Numbered from the stretch's first letter, positions 8,582 through 20,787 are shown. The stretch is 64,000 nt of DNA from Phytophthora quininea (GCA_011947345.1 JAAVTG010000618.1:124001-188000); one strand, 5' to 3'. The notes: generated from the letters alone by a model not told the origin. Program-made: numbers and translations.

Positions 8582-11500
8582 TTACCCGACCTTGTTGGGG
8601 TTTGCGTGAGGTGCGTTGAGTAGTGCAGGAGCATGCGGCGGAACAAGCAGACGTCGCAAGTCCTCCGATGTCGCTTGAGTGGTGTCTCCGTGGGTCTCCC
8701 ACACACGTGATGCAATCAACAGACTCGAGATGGCGCCTCCGCTGCCAGGGTTAGACGAAAGCACAGACAGGAACCGAGCTGCAAACTGTTTCGTCGCGGT
8801 GCTCTCCCGATCTTCGACTTTGGCACCAGCGTGGACAGCAAGTTCAGCAATGCTGCTGCCAGTTGCGAGCTCACTGCGGCCTTGGCGAACTCCGTGGCTG
8901 CCTGGGTGTGCCGCTTGAGCGGGATCATGTGCAAGCAGAGCAGAAGCTGCATCTCCGTTGAGTCGCCCAGCCACACGTGCGGCAGCAAGTTCGACAAGCT
9001 AGCAGGGTCCATTCCCTTGACGAGGTTGTCGATACAAGCCGGGATAAGACATAGATTGCCAAGTAGCTGCAGAGTCACACGCGCTAGTTGACCTTCCGTT
9101 GAGGCTTCTGTGCGGGCCAAGTTCTTGTACACCACTTGGAACGCACTCTTAATGAACGGAGGAACGACTGTCGCTAAAGAGTCCACACACTTTCCGCTAA
9201 ATGACAGCATGTGCACACACTCCATACAACGAAGCTGAAGGAGTGGGGCGCACGCGAAGGAGAATCCTTGGGGCTGAGCCTCGTGGTCCAATATAAACAG
9301 CAGCGTCAAAATCCCGTCGGCCTGTACAACCTGCACATCCATGTCGGGAGTATACTGCAGCAGGTGTCTAATAGCTGTAGCTACAGGGAGAAGACGCTGA
9401 AGAAGCACGGACTCCAGCGCCTGGGGCTGCGCGCGCACACCAGAGATATCGTGCGACAAAGCTGCAAGCAGGCCGTGAATCACATGGCCGCTCACGGTGC
9501 GGTTTTCCAGCTCGGCAGCAGCAGCGGCGGCAGCTTGGATTTCTTTCTTTGTAGTTGGCTTGTGGTTGCGTCCGATATCCGAGCGACCATTGACAGTGCC
9601 AGCAATCTGAGCGAGAATGCCGTTCTTTGGGTTCTCGTTGAAGAAGTTGACGTAGATTCCAGCCACGCACAGCTCTTCCTTTTGTGCCGTGTACATAAAG
9701 TAGGTTGGCAGCTCGAAGACCTTGTGGACTTCCTGGCCGCTTCGATCCACTGAATCGTGGAACTGTATGGCACGCTGAGCGAGAGTGGCCAACTCCTTCC
9801 GCATCCGGTCAGTCCACATAACATGAGGCTCGCGAACTTCACTAGCAAGTACGTCTAGCATTTTAATCGGCCCTGCTCGACGTAAGATATCGACCAACGG
9901 CCGCGTGAAGATCTGCTCGATCGTCACCTGCATCCTCTTGACAAAGACAGCAATCGACTCTTCCTTTGCGTTCGCTTCTAGAATTCGTCCAAGCGCTTTT
10001 GCTGCACCGATGCTAATACGCTGCATGTCGCCATCGCTGTCTTCGTTGTTAGGCTTATAGTTGAACAACAACAGCGTCAAGTACCACAACACTCCGTGCT
10101 CGGCCAGCTGCAGTAGCAAAACCTCCGCCATTTCGCCCGAGCTTCCTGCCATTTCATACACAATCTGAAGAGACAAGTCAGTCGCCAACGTGTCGCCTTC
10201 TTGAGATAAGAACCGCGTCAGACACGGCAGCAAATCCAGCGACTGAGCTGCGGCAGACACGCGTCCATTCGGCTGGTTTAACACATTCACCAACGCCTCC
10301 AACACCCAGTGAGTCATCACATTCGGAGTGCATCCGTCAACCGTGCTTAGTGCTTCTTGGTTGTGGAACAGTAACTGCAGCGAGTTGCACAGCACACGAA
10401 GTCCCAATCCGGAGCTGCACTCGTGCGCGTTTTCATCCGAAATGCCAACAGCCAGATTGATCACACGAATTGCACTTCCGAACGCCCTTACGAACGTAGT
10501 CTTCGTTGAGATCGCCTTTGAGACGTCAAAGAACGTCTTCGTCGAGCCAACGCGGGTATCTTTAAGTTCCGAGATGCAACGCTCCAATGCTTCAAGGAAG
10601 TACGAAAAGTTACGAAGCGTTGTAATGCTAGGCGAGTCTGGAAACCGTCGCAGAAGCAACGCCGTAGCGTCGAGCAACTCCACGGCGTCGAACACTGACA
10701 AGAGCTTTGTGGATTGCCCATCGGTTGCCATCGCTCCGCGAGCAGTCAGCAGCAATTCAGGGTGGACCCAGCGGTGGACTGAATCCAACAAAGCCCGCAA
10801 GAAAGCGGCTTCGTCGTTGATAGGCCAACCTGGGAAGTTCTTTTCGTCCAGCAAGTTGTGCAGGTAGTACTGGTAGCACTGCAACGCGTGGACTTCTTTC
10901 GGATATTGGATGAGCGCAATGCAGGCTTTGTGGTCCGAGCCCTCGTTCTCTGCAATGTAAAACATACCGTTTCCGTCAGTGTGGCGTTCCATGAACTTTT
11001 CAATGTATGCCACCATTTGACTGCGCATGTTCGCATTCCAGACCACTTCAGGGTTGTTGGAGTCTGAAAACAGCGCATTGGCAAAGCGTCGCGGACCGTG
11101 GCGAAGCAGTTGCGCAACCATAGACACCGGAAGAACACGTACTAGCCAGCTTCTTAAGCAGATCCGCGTTAGCGGGTCCGGAGAGAAAACGCCCTTTTGT
11201 TCTCTCCCTTCTGTTTGTCATCGATCCGATGTGGCACGTCAAGACCCGACTGGCGAAGGTGGATATGCGAAATAAGCCGCGCAGCGATGGACATTTCGTC
11301 GACGTCCTGGGCAAAGCGAAGCAAGTAGTAGAAAATCCCCGAGGCATGCAGATTTGGGATCACTGCCTCGTTATGACGCACAAGAAGTCGGATCAACCCG
11401 AGGCACTTCTTGAACACGATGCGATTTGGGCAATCAAGAAGACCCACCAAGAAGCGAAGCGTCTGGTCCTCACAAAGTCGTCGCTTAATATCACTGATCG

Positions 11501-14500
11501 GACTCACACCGGAACCTTCGAAGTGTGTGAGTCGGCCGTACTTAGGAAAGCGTACGTCCTGGTACATGTGTCCTTCGTCTTCCGCGGTGTGGCAATCGAT
11601 CAGTCGACTGAGGACACTTAAGCAGGTCTGCATAATCATCGAGCTACTCATAGCTCCGCAATGTTCTGCAACTACTGTCACACGACTAGGCTCTTCCTCG
11701 TGATGACTGTCTTCTTCTTTGTGTGCACATGTCGGTGATATTGAGCCGTTTGAAACGATTGAGCTCTCAGCACCTGACTCTTCTAATGCATCAATCGTTC
11801 TCTTTGCTAGGGAATCTCGATCCTCATCATTCTCATCGTCTTCGTCGTCGTACTCCTCTTTGTCATCCATAAACTCGTCATCATCCTCGCCGATTTCTTC
11901 GTTTTCATTCTCCGAGGCATCCAGTTCGGCCTGGACATCAGCGGCAGGCTCCACGATGTACTCCTTTTCCGAGTCGTCGGGACCTTGGAGTACAACCAGC
12001 GGCTTGATCTCGCGTAGTAAATCCAATACCATCGACACATTGTCTCCTTCTCTCAAAAAGCGCGACACATTCAAAGCACTTGATAGAACTCGATCGAGGA
12101 ACAACACGATGTTGCCACGTACCACCAATGGCCACCGTCTATCTTCACCTCCCTTACTTTTCATCATACTCACACGAAGGAAATGATTCAGGAACACGAG
12201 AGAGCCCAACTCGTTGAAGTGTCGCTCATACAACTGAATCATTACCTTCAACACCAGAAGACGGATGTCAGACTGATCGACATCACTGAGCGAGTCCGAA
12301 GATAACTTGTGTTGTCCGTTCTCAGTTGCAATGGTACGATCTTCAGCCAGCAGTCGGTAGTACAGCAGTGTCATGAACTTCTCTGCGCAGTCAATGTCTT
12401 CCACCAAAACGCCGCGATCGTCAAGAATATTTGACAGATAATAGGGACCCACCTTTACCTCATCGCGTAGACACTCGTAGTCCACGCGGAACTCATTGCA
12501 GTTCCAAGCGACAAACCACCGCGGCACATTTTTAGTGTTTTTCTTTTTCTTCCTGGCCGCACGAGGCTCTTCGTGGGAGCCATCTTGCTCATTCTGTTTG
12601 GCTTCTGGGTATTCCCTGGCCGCATCAGACTGTTCGATCGAGATATGGCCCCATTATCATCCGTATAGTTATCATCACTGTCGTATGGGTCGTCATCCAA
12701 GCCGCCATCACTGTCTCCGTCCTCCGATGTGTCGGGGCTCAGTAAGAATGAAAGCGGCATGTATCTCGCAAACCGATTGGAGGACGAGATCGTACCTTTC
12801 ATCATCTCAAACGCCAATCGACTCTCAGAACCGTTCTGAAGGAACTCAAACAGGAAAGGGGCGAAATTTGCATGCTGGGAATCTTGACGAAGCCGATTTG
12901 CTTGTAAGGCATTCCACTCCGACTCTGTGTGGTCAGTCGCAAGCGGATCCGTGTAGAGATATCCTAGGTACTTCAGCCGATATAGATCCAGATCGCTCAT
13001 TTCGGTTTCCAATTTCCGAATCAGTTCCTCGACCGCGTCTGGGCCCCACACGAGATCTTTCGTAGCGAAGGTTTTCCCCAATCGATCGAAAAACTCAGGC
13101 AAGAGCACTACTGACTTGGCATTCCGTACCAGTCGAGCACGAGTGTTAATCCCGTAGCTCAGTTTGCTCCGACCACTCTCCGTGGCGTTGGTGATATCTC
13201 GTCGCCCTCCGTTCTTGTGTGAAGAGTTGTTGCCCTTCTGGAATAGTTGCGGATTCGCTGTAGGCAAGTGACGCCCGTACTCGTCGTACTCCAGCTGGCT
13301 AATTTTCACGTCATCGATCAATGGATGCGGGAAGATGTTGCGGATCACATAGGACGAACGTGGGTTCTCATGAGTGAGCAAAGCCACCAATTGTGACGAG
13401 ATGCGGCGCTGGGCTTTGTCTTGCGAGTACAGCGCCAAATAAAGCTGCCATACTAAGGTTCCATGCTTACGTGCAGAGTCTTGAATCAGCTCTACGATCT
13501 CAGTGGCTTGCTCCAGAATATGCACCTTCACCAAAATGGAGGAGCATTTCGTGATTGAGAAGCTGAGCGAGCGAGTAAACAGGAACATCGCATGGTGTCG
13601 GGAAAACTCGTCAACTCGCATGGCACGCAATAGATCCCTTGCAACTCGCTCTGGTGTCGCTTTTTTCCGCTAGACAAGCAAACTTCCAGCGTTTGAAGAA
13701 CCAGTGTGACCACAAGGTAGTCCAACCCGAGCTGTGAATACGCAAGTGCATTCGCCATACTACGCTCAGTATTTGACATACCCCCAACTGAAAGTTGTCC
13801 ATAGCCCTTCCCTGAGGAAGCAAGGTGTTGTGGGGTGCGACCCACTCGATTTGTTCTCGACAAATCGAATGCGCGGGATACAAAGTTTTTGCTGTGGTAC
13901 TTGGTGAAGATTGCACGACGATTGGCTGTCTCGGATTTTAAACTGCGCGTGTCGGAATAGTTGATCACCATATACTTGATAACACACGCTGCAGCAAAGC
14001 TCACTTCCTCCATGGGAGAGTGGAGAAGCTCCATAATCACTTCAATGCTGTTCTTGTACTGTGAGCTCGGCACCTCTTCAAATACGCCACGAGTGCAGAG
14101 CAGACGTTGGATAGCCAATAACAGTTCCACTTGGAATTCCGTCGTGGGGATAGGAGCATCAGTGTTTGACGGGCTGTTAAGCTGAGCAACCGAGTACTCT
14201 TTAAAGTTTTCGAGCAGCTTCATGAGACTGGCGAATGCTCGTCGATCACGTTGGCGTATTCCTCCCAGAGGGATATTGCGGTTAAATTGCACCAACTGAT
14301 GGTAGATGTTTTCCATGCTTTCGTTCGTCACGAGGTTCGGGATGAAATTTAGGTTGACAAGCTTGCGCAGCAAATGTCCTCCCATTCCGGATGGATTTCG
14401 GTGCCCCATGTTCCTTCCTTGCACGCGATTTTGGTTTCCTCAGTTGACCATGGTACGTGTAGTTTGTTCATTCGACACATTTCGATCATGTTACAGAGAA

Positions 14501-16038
14501 AAGGCTTCGTGCCTCCTTCGGACTGAGCAGCGTCGTTGAGCCAGCCACCTTCAGCCAGTCGGGAACATTGATGTCCCCAGCGATATCACCAATGAGTTGC
14601 CGAAGCTCATTCTCGTGCTGCGATGTGACACGCTGCAACCCAAGGCCAACCTCTTTATCGCGCCGGCTCACGGTTGCGCTTAGACAGATATACCTGCGCG
14701 TCAACCCATGTTTCAACTCCAGCGCAAACTTACCGCTAAGACCTTCGGATGACTCGTTATCCGGGTCATCCTGCGACGACGACACCGATGGATAAATCGC
14801 CACGTTGAAAATGTCATTGAGTGCATGACTCGCCAGCGTTTTCCGCGATACAGGATCTCGTTCGATGATTGCCAGGGCAGTTAAACCCAGCAGCCGCAGC
14901 TGCAGCGTATCCGACTTGTTCTTGCTGATCTTCAGTACTGGAATTTCAAAAGAGACAGGCTGGGGGATGTCCCGAGTCGAGGTAAGCGCATCAAACTCGC
15001 ACGAATCCGACACTTCCTCTACCACAAGCGACACACTCAACCACGAACGCAGATTGTTAGCGATCGCCTGGATAAACGGCTCGCGACTGTCGCACCAATA
15101 TCGATGCACTCGGTTGTTTTCAAAATACATCAGGAGCTCTTTCGAGTTGGTCGCCACGCGCTGAATCTTGACGATATCGATCAGCAAAATCGACGACAGC
15201 GTCGCGCGTGTCTGGAGATCCAGTCGATCCAGACTCGCCGCACGCACTGCTAACAAGACATCCACCTTGACCGGCTGGATGGCGATACTGCGTGTCGTAC
15301 TCAACTTGGACATCGTAAACGTCTTGCCACACAGCTGGAACAAACTGTCAAAGTACATACCGGTGCCCATCATGGCGTTCCCCTGTGCTACACCTGAATT
15401 GGCTACTCCAGCCCCTGCCCAGTTATTGTCCGTGGTAACACTCGCCCCCACTGCACTCAGTGCATCGGCAGTAGCTGCATCAATTTCATCTTTTCTGAAA
15501 GATGACGCGCGCTCCCTCAATTGGTAGTAGGCAGACAGCAGCTGCTGTCGACACCGGCACGTGTACGTCTCTTTAAGGTTCTTGCCGATGAAGACAGTGA
15601 ACGCTCGGTCTGCATTGTGTCCGCCGCTATCCGAGGCTATGGTGATCTCTTTGATATTGTCGAAGGCGTAGCGCTCCTTGACTTCCTCTGTGTATGGGTC
15701 CACGATGGTCAAGTGGGAGCTACTGAGCACCATGAGCCGTTTGACGGAGCGCAGGAAGCCCACGCGCGTCACGAAGAAGCGCGCAGCGTAGATGACGCCC
15801 GAGTAGCGATTGGGCGGCGCCTCTAGCCCCTCACCATCGTCGTCCTCGTCGTCGTCGTCGTCCCCGAGTGTGGCAGCGACCCGTAGAAGGAGCTGCTGCG
15901 GGGCTCCACCTCAAATCCTGTGGTCTCCGGCCCGCGCGGCACGAAGCTCTCGTCCAGTGCCACCAGGTCCCGACCGAACACCAGCGGGTCCAGCTTCGTC
16001 TTGAGCGCCTCCAGCGCCGCGTCCTCGTCGCGCGGCAT
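8582..16038 (-). CDS. RME-8/DNAJC13/GRV2-like giant endosomal protein lacking a visible J domain; seven single-base frame breaks
   Basis: A 7.46-kb intron-less gene. Adding one base at each of seven breaks (near 15864, 14500, 14378, 13664, 12640, 11140-11190 and 8820) gives one frame of about 2487 residues, close to GRV2 length. RME-8 proteins act in endosomal sorting and clathrin uncoating. Recognisable parts in order: N-terminal PH-like region (NRYSGVIYAARFFVTRVGFLRSVKRLMVLS); EIHPEWE motif; RVDYECLRDEVKVGPYYLSNIL; an acidic linker (about 11810-11940); VIPNLHASGIFYYLLRF with HIHL; the NPEVVWNANMR block ending in FPGWPINDEAAFLRALL; and a second PHVMWTDRMRKEL block with VAGIYVNFF. In homologues a J domain (HPD) follows the first of these WxxxMR blocks. 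Here an uninterrupted frame passes straight on with no HPD and no room for about 70 extra residues. Homology comes from my knowledge of the family, not a search. Confidence 0.72.
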
Positions 16039-16633
16039 GGCGGCAGCGCTGACCCTTCGGGGGAAGGCGCCAAGCTCGAAAATCAGATCGAGTATCTAAA
16101 ATCGTACTTACTGACGATGCTGGCTTCTGATTGGTGTTTAAGAAATAAACTTGATATTTGTATGGTATAGCCTGAGCAGACGACTGCCATTCGTTCACAT
16201 TGCCGACAATTGCGCGTCGAGTTCATTCCTGCTTTTTATCGCTTGGAGAGAAGAACAGACTGTGTGGAGACCCCTTTATTGCGGAAGCCAGTGACGATCT
16301 TGCCAGAACGGACCAATTCATGTCGATTGCAACTTTTTCGGGTACCAGCTGAGGCTTCGCTACAAGACGTTAGGAGTTTGCGTGTGTAAGGCTAGAGTTG
16401 GTTGGACGGCCGCAGGGTTGGCTGCGCTCTGCTGATGTTTCTATTTAAACAAGCGTATGTCTGACTGGAATGAGGACACTCTTTACGACTGAAGAAAGCA
16501 GCAACCCCAGCCGTACTGTCGTGTAGACCTTTGGGCGCAAAGTCGAGTGATGATCGTTTTAAATTGGTTATTCGGACCTCGCACTCGTGCGAGCTGACGA
16601 AGAACAAACATAAGACTACGATGATCTGACGAC
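16039..16633. other. Intergenic, nothing recognised
   Basis: No coding similarity, tRNA or terminal repeats were recognised. Short open frames on both strands lack codon structure or family motifs. It holds the upstream region of the RME-8-like gene. Confidence 0.5.
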
Positions 16634-17668
16634 CAGGCATCGGACAATATCCATTGTATATGGATTGTTGTCGAGACGCTCGACACAATCAATATTGGAA
16701 CAATGTCAATTTCTTAGGAAAACAATTGCAATGCATCGATCTAATTGTGTATCTTCTCGTTTAGGTGTCTGTGCGGTCTTGTTCGACGAGTTGGCAGAGG
16801 CATAAATAACCACGTCTGCGGTCTCGAGGTACGAGGAAGTGGGAGACACGAGCGAGGTTTTTGCTAGACCACGGCGCGCTCCAGCTCACACTTTTGAACT
16901 CACACTGATCAAAAAAAAATTGGCATTGTTACATTGCGAAAATTGCTCTCCACAATATTGATTGTGGCGACCTCGTCCAATATTGCCAGGATCGTAATGG
17001 CAGCTAGCAACTTCTACTCGTAGCTACTCGTACTCTTCCGGCTCTACTTCGCTATCTTCTCATGCTACCCTCTCTGCCTACTTAATCCTTAAGGAGAGGA
17101 TTGACTCGAGCGTCTTCGCACTCACTCGCTTCCGCATATATTATGCTCCAAGCATGCACTTCACTGCCGAGAACAGTCGTTCCACCTCGACGGAGGTAGC
17201 AGGAAGCCAAGACAAATCGATGTACTTTGAGCGGTCTTCCTCTCTGGACTTGGATCTCTCTTCGATAGACGCTTTGACTTCCCCAGGTGATCTGCGGCGT
17301 CTGATGGTAGGCGCGACTACTCTCGTTTCGCCGTACACCACTCGGACTTGCAGACCTTGGTGAACGAACACTAGAGGCTTTGGTGCGCTTCTTCTTTGAA
17401 GTGCCTGGGCGGGTCGATTTAGATTTTCTGTGTTTGCGCTTGATGCTGGGCTCTGAGGAGACACAAGCGCTACCGGAATTAATCGATTCCTCTCCTGTGG
17501 AGCGCAAAAGCCGATGGATAGTGCTGGTTTCTTCCGGAGGCTTGAGGAGCAAACGCCGAGCTGATCGACATCGTTGGTGGAATAGGCTTGAGCGGAGTGA
17601 TTCGAGACGAGGCTGCTTACGATAGTAGCGTGGTTAGCGGAGGAGTTCGATGCGGGGCTGTCGTGGAC
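16634..17668. mobile_element. Rearranged copy of the small hAT element, interior inverted
   Basis: The first ~265 bp (from CAGGCATCGG at 16634) match the left end of the small hAT elements at 35522 and 39015 in direct orientation. From about 16904 the sequence matches the right part of the same element in reverse complement, starting almost at its 3' terminus (GATC, A-run, ATTGGCATTG) and running to about 17668. On the minus strand it encodes the same protein relic with the hAT C-terminal signature (LPATSVEVERLFS, about 17155-17215). No terminal repeat is found at 17668. Confidence 0.7.
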
Positions 17669-18032
17669 GACTCGCATCCTGCCGCTTGATATCGCTTGCG
17701 GGTGATGCGCTTGGTTTGCATTACCGTTGCAAGAATGCAGTTGCATCATCCATCATGAATTCCATTCGCCTAAGGAACTGTTATGTATGAGCTGTGGCCG
17801 ACTTCGCCAAGGAGAAAGTTTAATCCTACAATGTGGTTGAAAATTTGGGAGGCCACAAACGGTCTGGAGGATGTGTGTCTGAAAGAGATCGCGGGCCCCA
17901 ACAGCCCCACCAACCGGAATTAAAGCTGAGAGTGATTCGATCGTACCCCAACATCGACGGGTGGCAGTAATTCCAACAACCCATTCAGCTACGAGCACAA
18001 GGCCACATTCAGTCAGGCGTGCTTGGCCGCAG

Positions 18033-18040
18033 TTCATTCG
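18033..18040 (+). promoter_or_regulatory. Initiator-like element
   Basis: TTCATTCG, 7 of 8 matches to the oomycete initiator YTCANTYY, 18 nt before the ATG at 18058. Confidence 0.4.
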
Positions 18041-18057
18041 TCAATCTTCGCTCGGCA

Positions 18058-18453
18058 ATGAACGTGTTTCTGCGTGTCCTCTGCTGCGTCGTGTCGATTC
18101 TTTTGGCCGCTTTGACGGTCGCCGTCGCTGACATGGAAGTGGTTGTCTACAGCGAGCTCAAACCTGGCGCTCGGAAATGGGTGTACGAGTTCTCAACCAC
18201 CCAGCGGTGCTACACGTTTTCAAGCTGCTTTGACGGAGTTACGATCGGCGCGGACTGGTCCGGTATTGGCGCCAACACCATCGTCTTCTACTCGCAAGAC
18301 CAGTGCCAAGGACAGCAGAGCGTCAACAAGAACGCCCGTAAGGACCAAGTCGTGTTCGACTACGGAAGTGCCTCCATCGGTGCGAGATCGTTCATGGTCT
18401 GGGAAAGCGCCATGTACGCGACACGGGGTTCACGGAAGACTGTCGGGAACTAG
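18058..18453 (+). CDS. Secreted beta/gamma-crystallin-like protein 6 (divergent)
   Basis: A 131-residue protein with signal peptide MNVFLRVLCCVVSILLAALT. The domain is shorter than in proteins 1-5 but keeps the plan: RCYTFSSC for the Cys pair, GADWSGIGANTIVFYSQDQCQG for the motif junction, and SFMVWES at the end. Both calcium-type segments have decayed (DGVTIG and ASIGAR), so calcium binding is not predicted. It forms, with protein 7, a separate two-gene subfamily sharing RCYT and the FYxDxxC spacing. It lies on the plus strand 205 bp from the convergent protein 7. Confidence 0.7.
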   Translation: MNVFLRVLCCVVSILLAALTVAVADMEVVVYSELKPGARKWVYEFSTTQRCYTFSSCFDGVTIGADWSGIGANTIVFYSQDQCQGQQSVNKNARKDQVVFDYGSASIGARSFMVWESAMYATRGSRKTVGN

Positions 18454-18658
18454 CTGTATTCAACGGCACCAATTCCTCCAAGAGTTCCTACGAAACTAAG
18501 CAGCAGAACGACTAAGTAGCATACGATCGTAGCTAGAAAAACGGTTTATCCGACTGGTTAATCAACTTAAATTTCTTTTTCCTCCAAGAGTTCCTACTCT
18601 GATGATATTTCATTCCCGTAGGCATCTCCGTTATAATCTGAAGTCGACGTAATAAACT

Positions 18659-19081
18659 TCAAGCCTCGGTTGTATTGGTAACATTGACTTTCACTCGTTC
18701 GGCGGACTCGCAGACATTCGCGTACGACGTTGGTGTGTCGCCAATCTTGCTCCACAGCATGAACGACGACACTGCGCTGGAGAGATTGTACTTGTAGAAC
18801 AGTACTGAGTGCGTCGAAGTTGGTTCGGCAAGGTAGGAGCCGCTGCAGCGAGTGTCCTTGTAAAAGACGATCCTAATCCCATTGGCATCTTTCCAACTGG
18901 CCAAACTCGCCTTGTCGTTGAAGCAGTCCGTGATCGTGTAGCACCGTTGGGTCGTGTTCGAGAACTTGACTCGCCACGGGTCTTCCATCGTGATGCCGTG
19001 GTTGAGAATCATCTCCCCACCATTACAGAGTGAAGTCAAAGCGAGGAGCAAAACGACGGCGAAGAAGTAGGTGGTGGTCAT
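18659..19081 (-). CDS. Secreted beta/gamma-crystallin-like protein 7 (divergent)
   Basis: A 140-residue protein with signal peptide MTTTYFFAVVLLLALTSLC. The Greek-key domain has RCYTITDC, a partly decayed first segment (NDKASL), IVFYKDTRCSG, a second segment SSAVSS missing its first two acidic or Asn positions, and SFMLWSK. It ends in an Asn/Thr-rich tail (VNVTNTTEA). An exact initiator (CTCATTCC) lies 17-24 nt upstream, supporting the start. It is convergent with protein 6. Confidence 0.72.
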   Translation of the reverse strand: MTTTYFFAVVLLLALTSLCNGGEMILNHGITMEDPWRVKFSNTTQRCYTITDCFNDKASLASWKDANGIRIVFYKDTRCSGSYLAEPTSTHSVLFYKYNLSSAVSSFMLWSKIGDTPTSYANVCESAERVKVNVTNTTEA

Positions 19082-19097
19082 CTTGGATGGAACTTGA

Positions 19098-19105
19098 GGA
19101 ATGAG
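19098..19105 (-). promoter_or_regulatory. Oomycete initiator (Inr)
   Basis: CTCATTCC on the minus strand matches YTCANTYY exactly, 17 nt upstream of the protein 7 ATG. The following bases match the flanking element only partly. Confidence 0.55.
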
Positions 19106-19138
19106 GTCGAAATATCGAGAGGCCGAATAGTGGTGATA

Positions 19139-19718
19139 CTAGGTAGCTTCATTACCTTTCGACAGCCAAGCAAAGCGGAAACTGTAGTCATACCCTGCAA
19201 ATGTCGGGCTAGAACTTGGTAGACAGTGAAACTTGTGCGTTACGAACCTGAATGAGGCAACGAAGTCTGGACGCGAGACTAGTCTGGACCCAGTCGAACT
19301 GCTTCTCCAACACAAACGCCAGCTGTCGAACCGGAGAAATCCCCAGCATTCGCTGTAGAATCTGAAACAAAAGTAACAGCGAGACGATCTGAAGCAAGCA
19401 GTAGAAGAGCACATTCTGTCTTGGTCCACATGATCAAAGACGGGGTAATCCTGGCGATCGGGAAGTCGAAACGCAGCAAACAAGTAAATCGCTGAAGGAA
19501 AATCAAGTTAGCAGACAGCAAATACCCCAGCAATATTTCGATATCTTACAGAAGACGACAGGAATGATCACTTCGACGTAGTTCAAGAGGATCAAAAATT
19601 CTGCCATGTAGAGAAGTCGCCTTACTTTCGCCGCGTACTGCTTAGTGGCAAATATCTTTGACTGGTTTGCTGTCGATATCGGCATGACTGCAACAGGGTT
19701 GTTAACTCCAAGTTTCAC
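19139..19718 (-). pseudogene. C-terminal relic of an oomycete multi-pass membrane protein family
   Basis: Two exons (to 19551, and from 19491) with a 59-bp GT-AG intron join as IIPVVF-S-IYLFAAFRLPDRQDY. Features of a family I recall from Phytophthora proteomes are RRLLYMAEFLILLNYVEVIIP, then (in a second frame, about 19412-19260) LFYCLLQIVSLLLLFQILQR and QLAFVLEKQF, then (back in the first frame) YDYSFRFAWL at the end. The amino-terminal part is absent and the frame changes twice, so this is a truncated, decayed copy. The function of the family is not known to me. Confidence 0.5.
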
Positions 19719-20289
19719 ACCCGACGGTCTTTGGAGCTCAGCTCAACACAAGTGGAAGCAGAATCTTCCCTGAAGAAAGGACTGACTCTTCCTTGACCCG
19801 TGATGGCCACTGCGCAGTTTGTCGCTCTATGACGAGCTAAATTCAAATCGCAAAACTGTCAAATTCAGCATTGGGACGACCACTGTGACGATAGCTCGTA
19901 CTGTGAAGAGGAAGGCGATGACGGGCAGCGCCACGTCGAAGCGTGCTTGCAGATCCAAAGTCCAAGAGCGCTATGACAACCGTCTTCCCGCTGACGTTCG
20001 AGACCAATTGCTACTGCGGTGGCTGCTTTCGTGAATTGGCCTACGGCATGTGATTGCCATTGTCACGATTGCCGATTGAACGGTGCTCCTGATGTGCTAT
20101 GGGGACCTTGGAGGCTGCTGTAGTTCATGGCCGCCTGCTTGTAGTGAAATTCGTTGTTGCGACTGTGCCAGAGACTCGGGGGCGTCGAGATTTCGGGACT
20201 GCTCTATGCAGAGCTTTGTGCTCTCTGCTGCCATTCGCGGCGGGTTGGGAGACTGGAGGAGCTGCTAGATCCTCAGCTTTTCCTTTGGA
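19719..20289. other. Non-coding stretch with faint ankyrin-like traces
   Basis: No gene is supported. Around 20100-20160 one frame reads LEAAVVHGRLLVVKFVV, reminiscent of an ankyrin helix pair, but it does not extend. Confidence 0.35.
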
Positions 20290-20787
20290 AATATTATGCC
20301 AAATATAAGAGAATCAATAGTTGCTGGTTGGAGACCGAGCGACTTCTCCCACAAGACGGAGGAGTGTGACAATAGCAAAAGCCACCAGGAAAAGATCCCA
20401 AGTGCTCACCACCCAGTCCAGCAGCGGTCATTCCGCGTTCTGCATTGTGCAGAGCAGAGCATAACGCCAATACAGCCAGCCTTTGCCACTCAAACCTTCA
20501 ATCCGTCTGAAAGTTTTGTGACTACTGAAGCTCATAAAATACTCGATGAAGCAGTGTCCGAGCGCCAGGAGGATAACCCACACGTTTCACAAAACACAAA
20601 GGACAAAGCGCTGGTTCATGCAGCTCAACGAGGACGAAGTGGTTTGATAAAATTCGTCTCTGCTCGCGGTGGGAATTGGCCCCCAGACGCTCTTGAGCAA
20701 GCGCTCGAAATCACCGCCTCGCAGAAGAATAAGCGGGCTTTGCGTACGAAGATGGGCGAACTTCTTTATATCGCGCGTCGAGCTTAG
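20290..20787 (+). pseudogene. Ankyrin-repeat protein fragment (plus strand)
   Basis: The frame ending at 20787 contains KALVHAAQRGRSGLIKFVS followed by PPDALEQALEITA, the helix-turn-helix and linker pattern of oomycete ankyrin families. A near copy (KALVTPAKHGRSGALKFVS, SQDALKQTIDMA) lies at 21694-21840. It is broken upstream and downstream. It has no signal peptide and no complete set of repeats. Confidence 0.5.

Noticed and set aside
10700..10900. J domain of the RME-8-like protein hidden in another frame or intron
   Set aside because: The frame is uninterrupted here and no HPD motif was seen in the alternative frames; only a profile search could overturn this.
11060..11140. A 76-bp GT-AG intron (minus strand) in the RME-8-like gene
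   Set aside because: The segment encodes the conserved VLPVSMVAQLLRHGP block leading into NPEVVWN, so it is exon; a single missing base explains the frame change.
11719..12186. A plus-strand Ser-rich 155-codon frame inside the RME-8-like gene
   Set aside because: Antisense of the acidic linker of that gene; no leader or domain.
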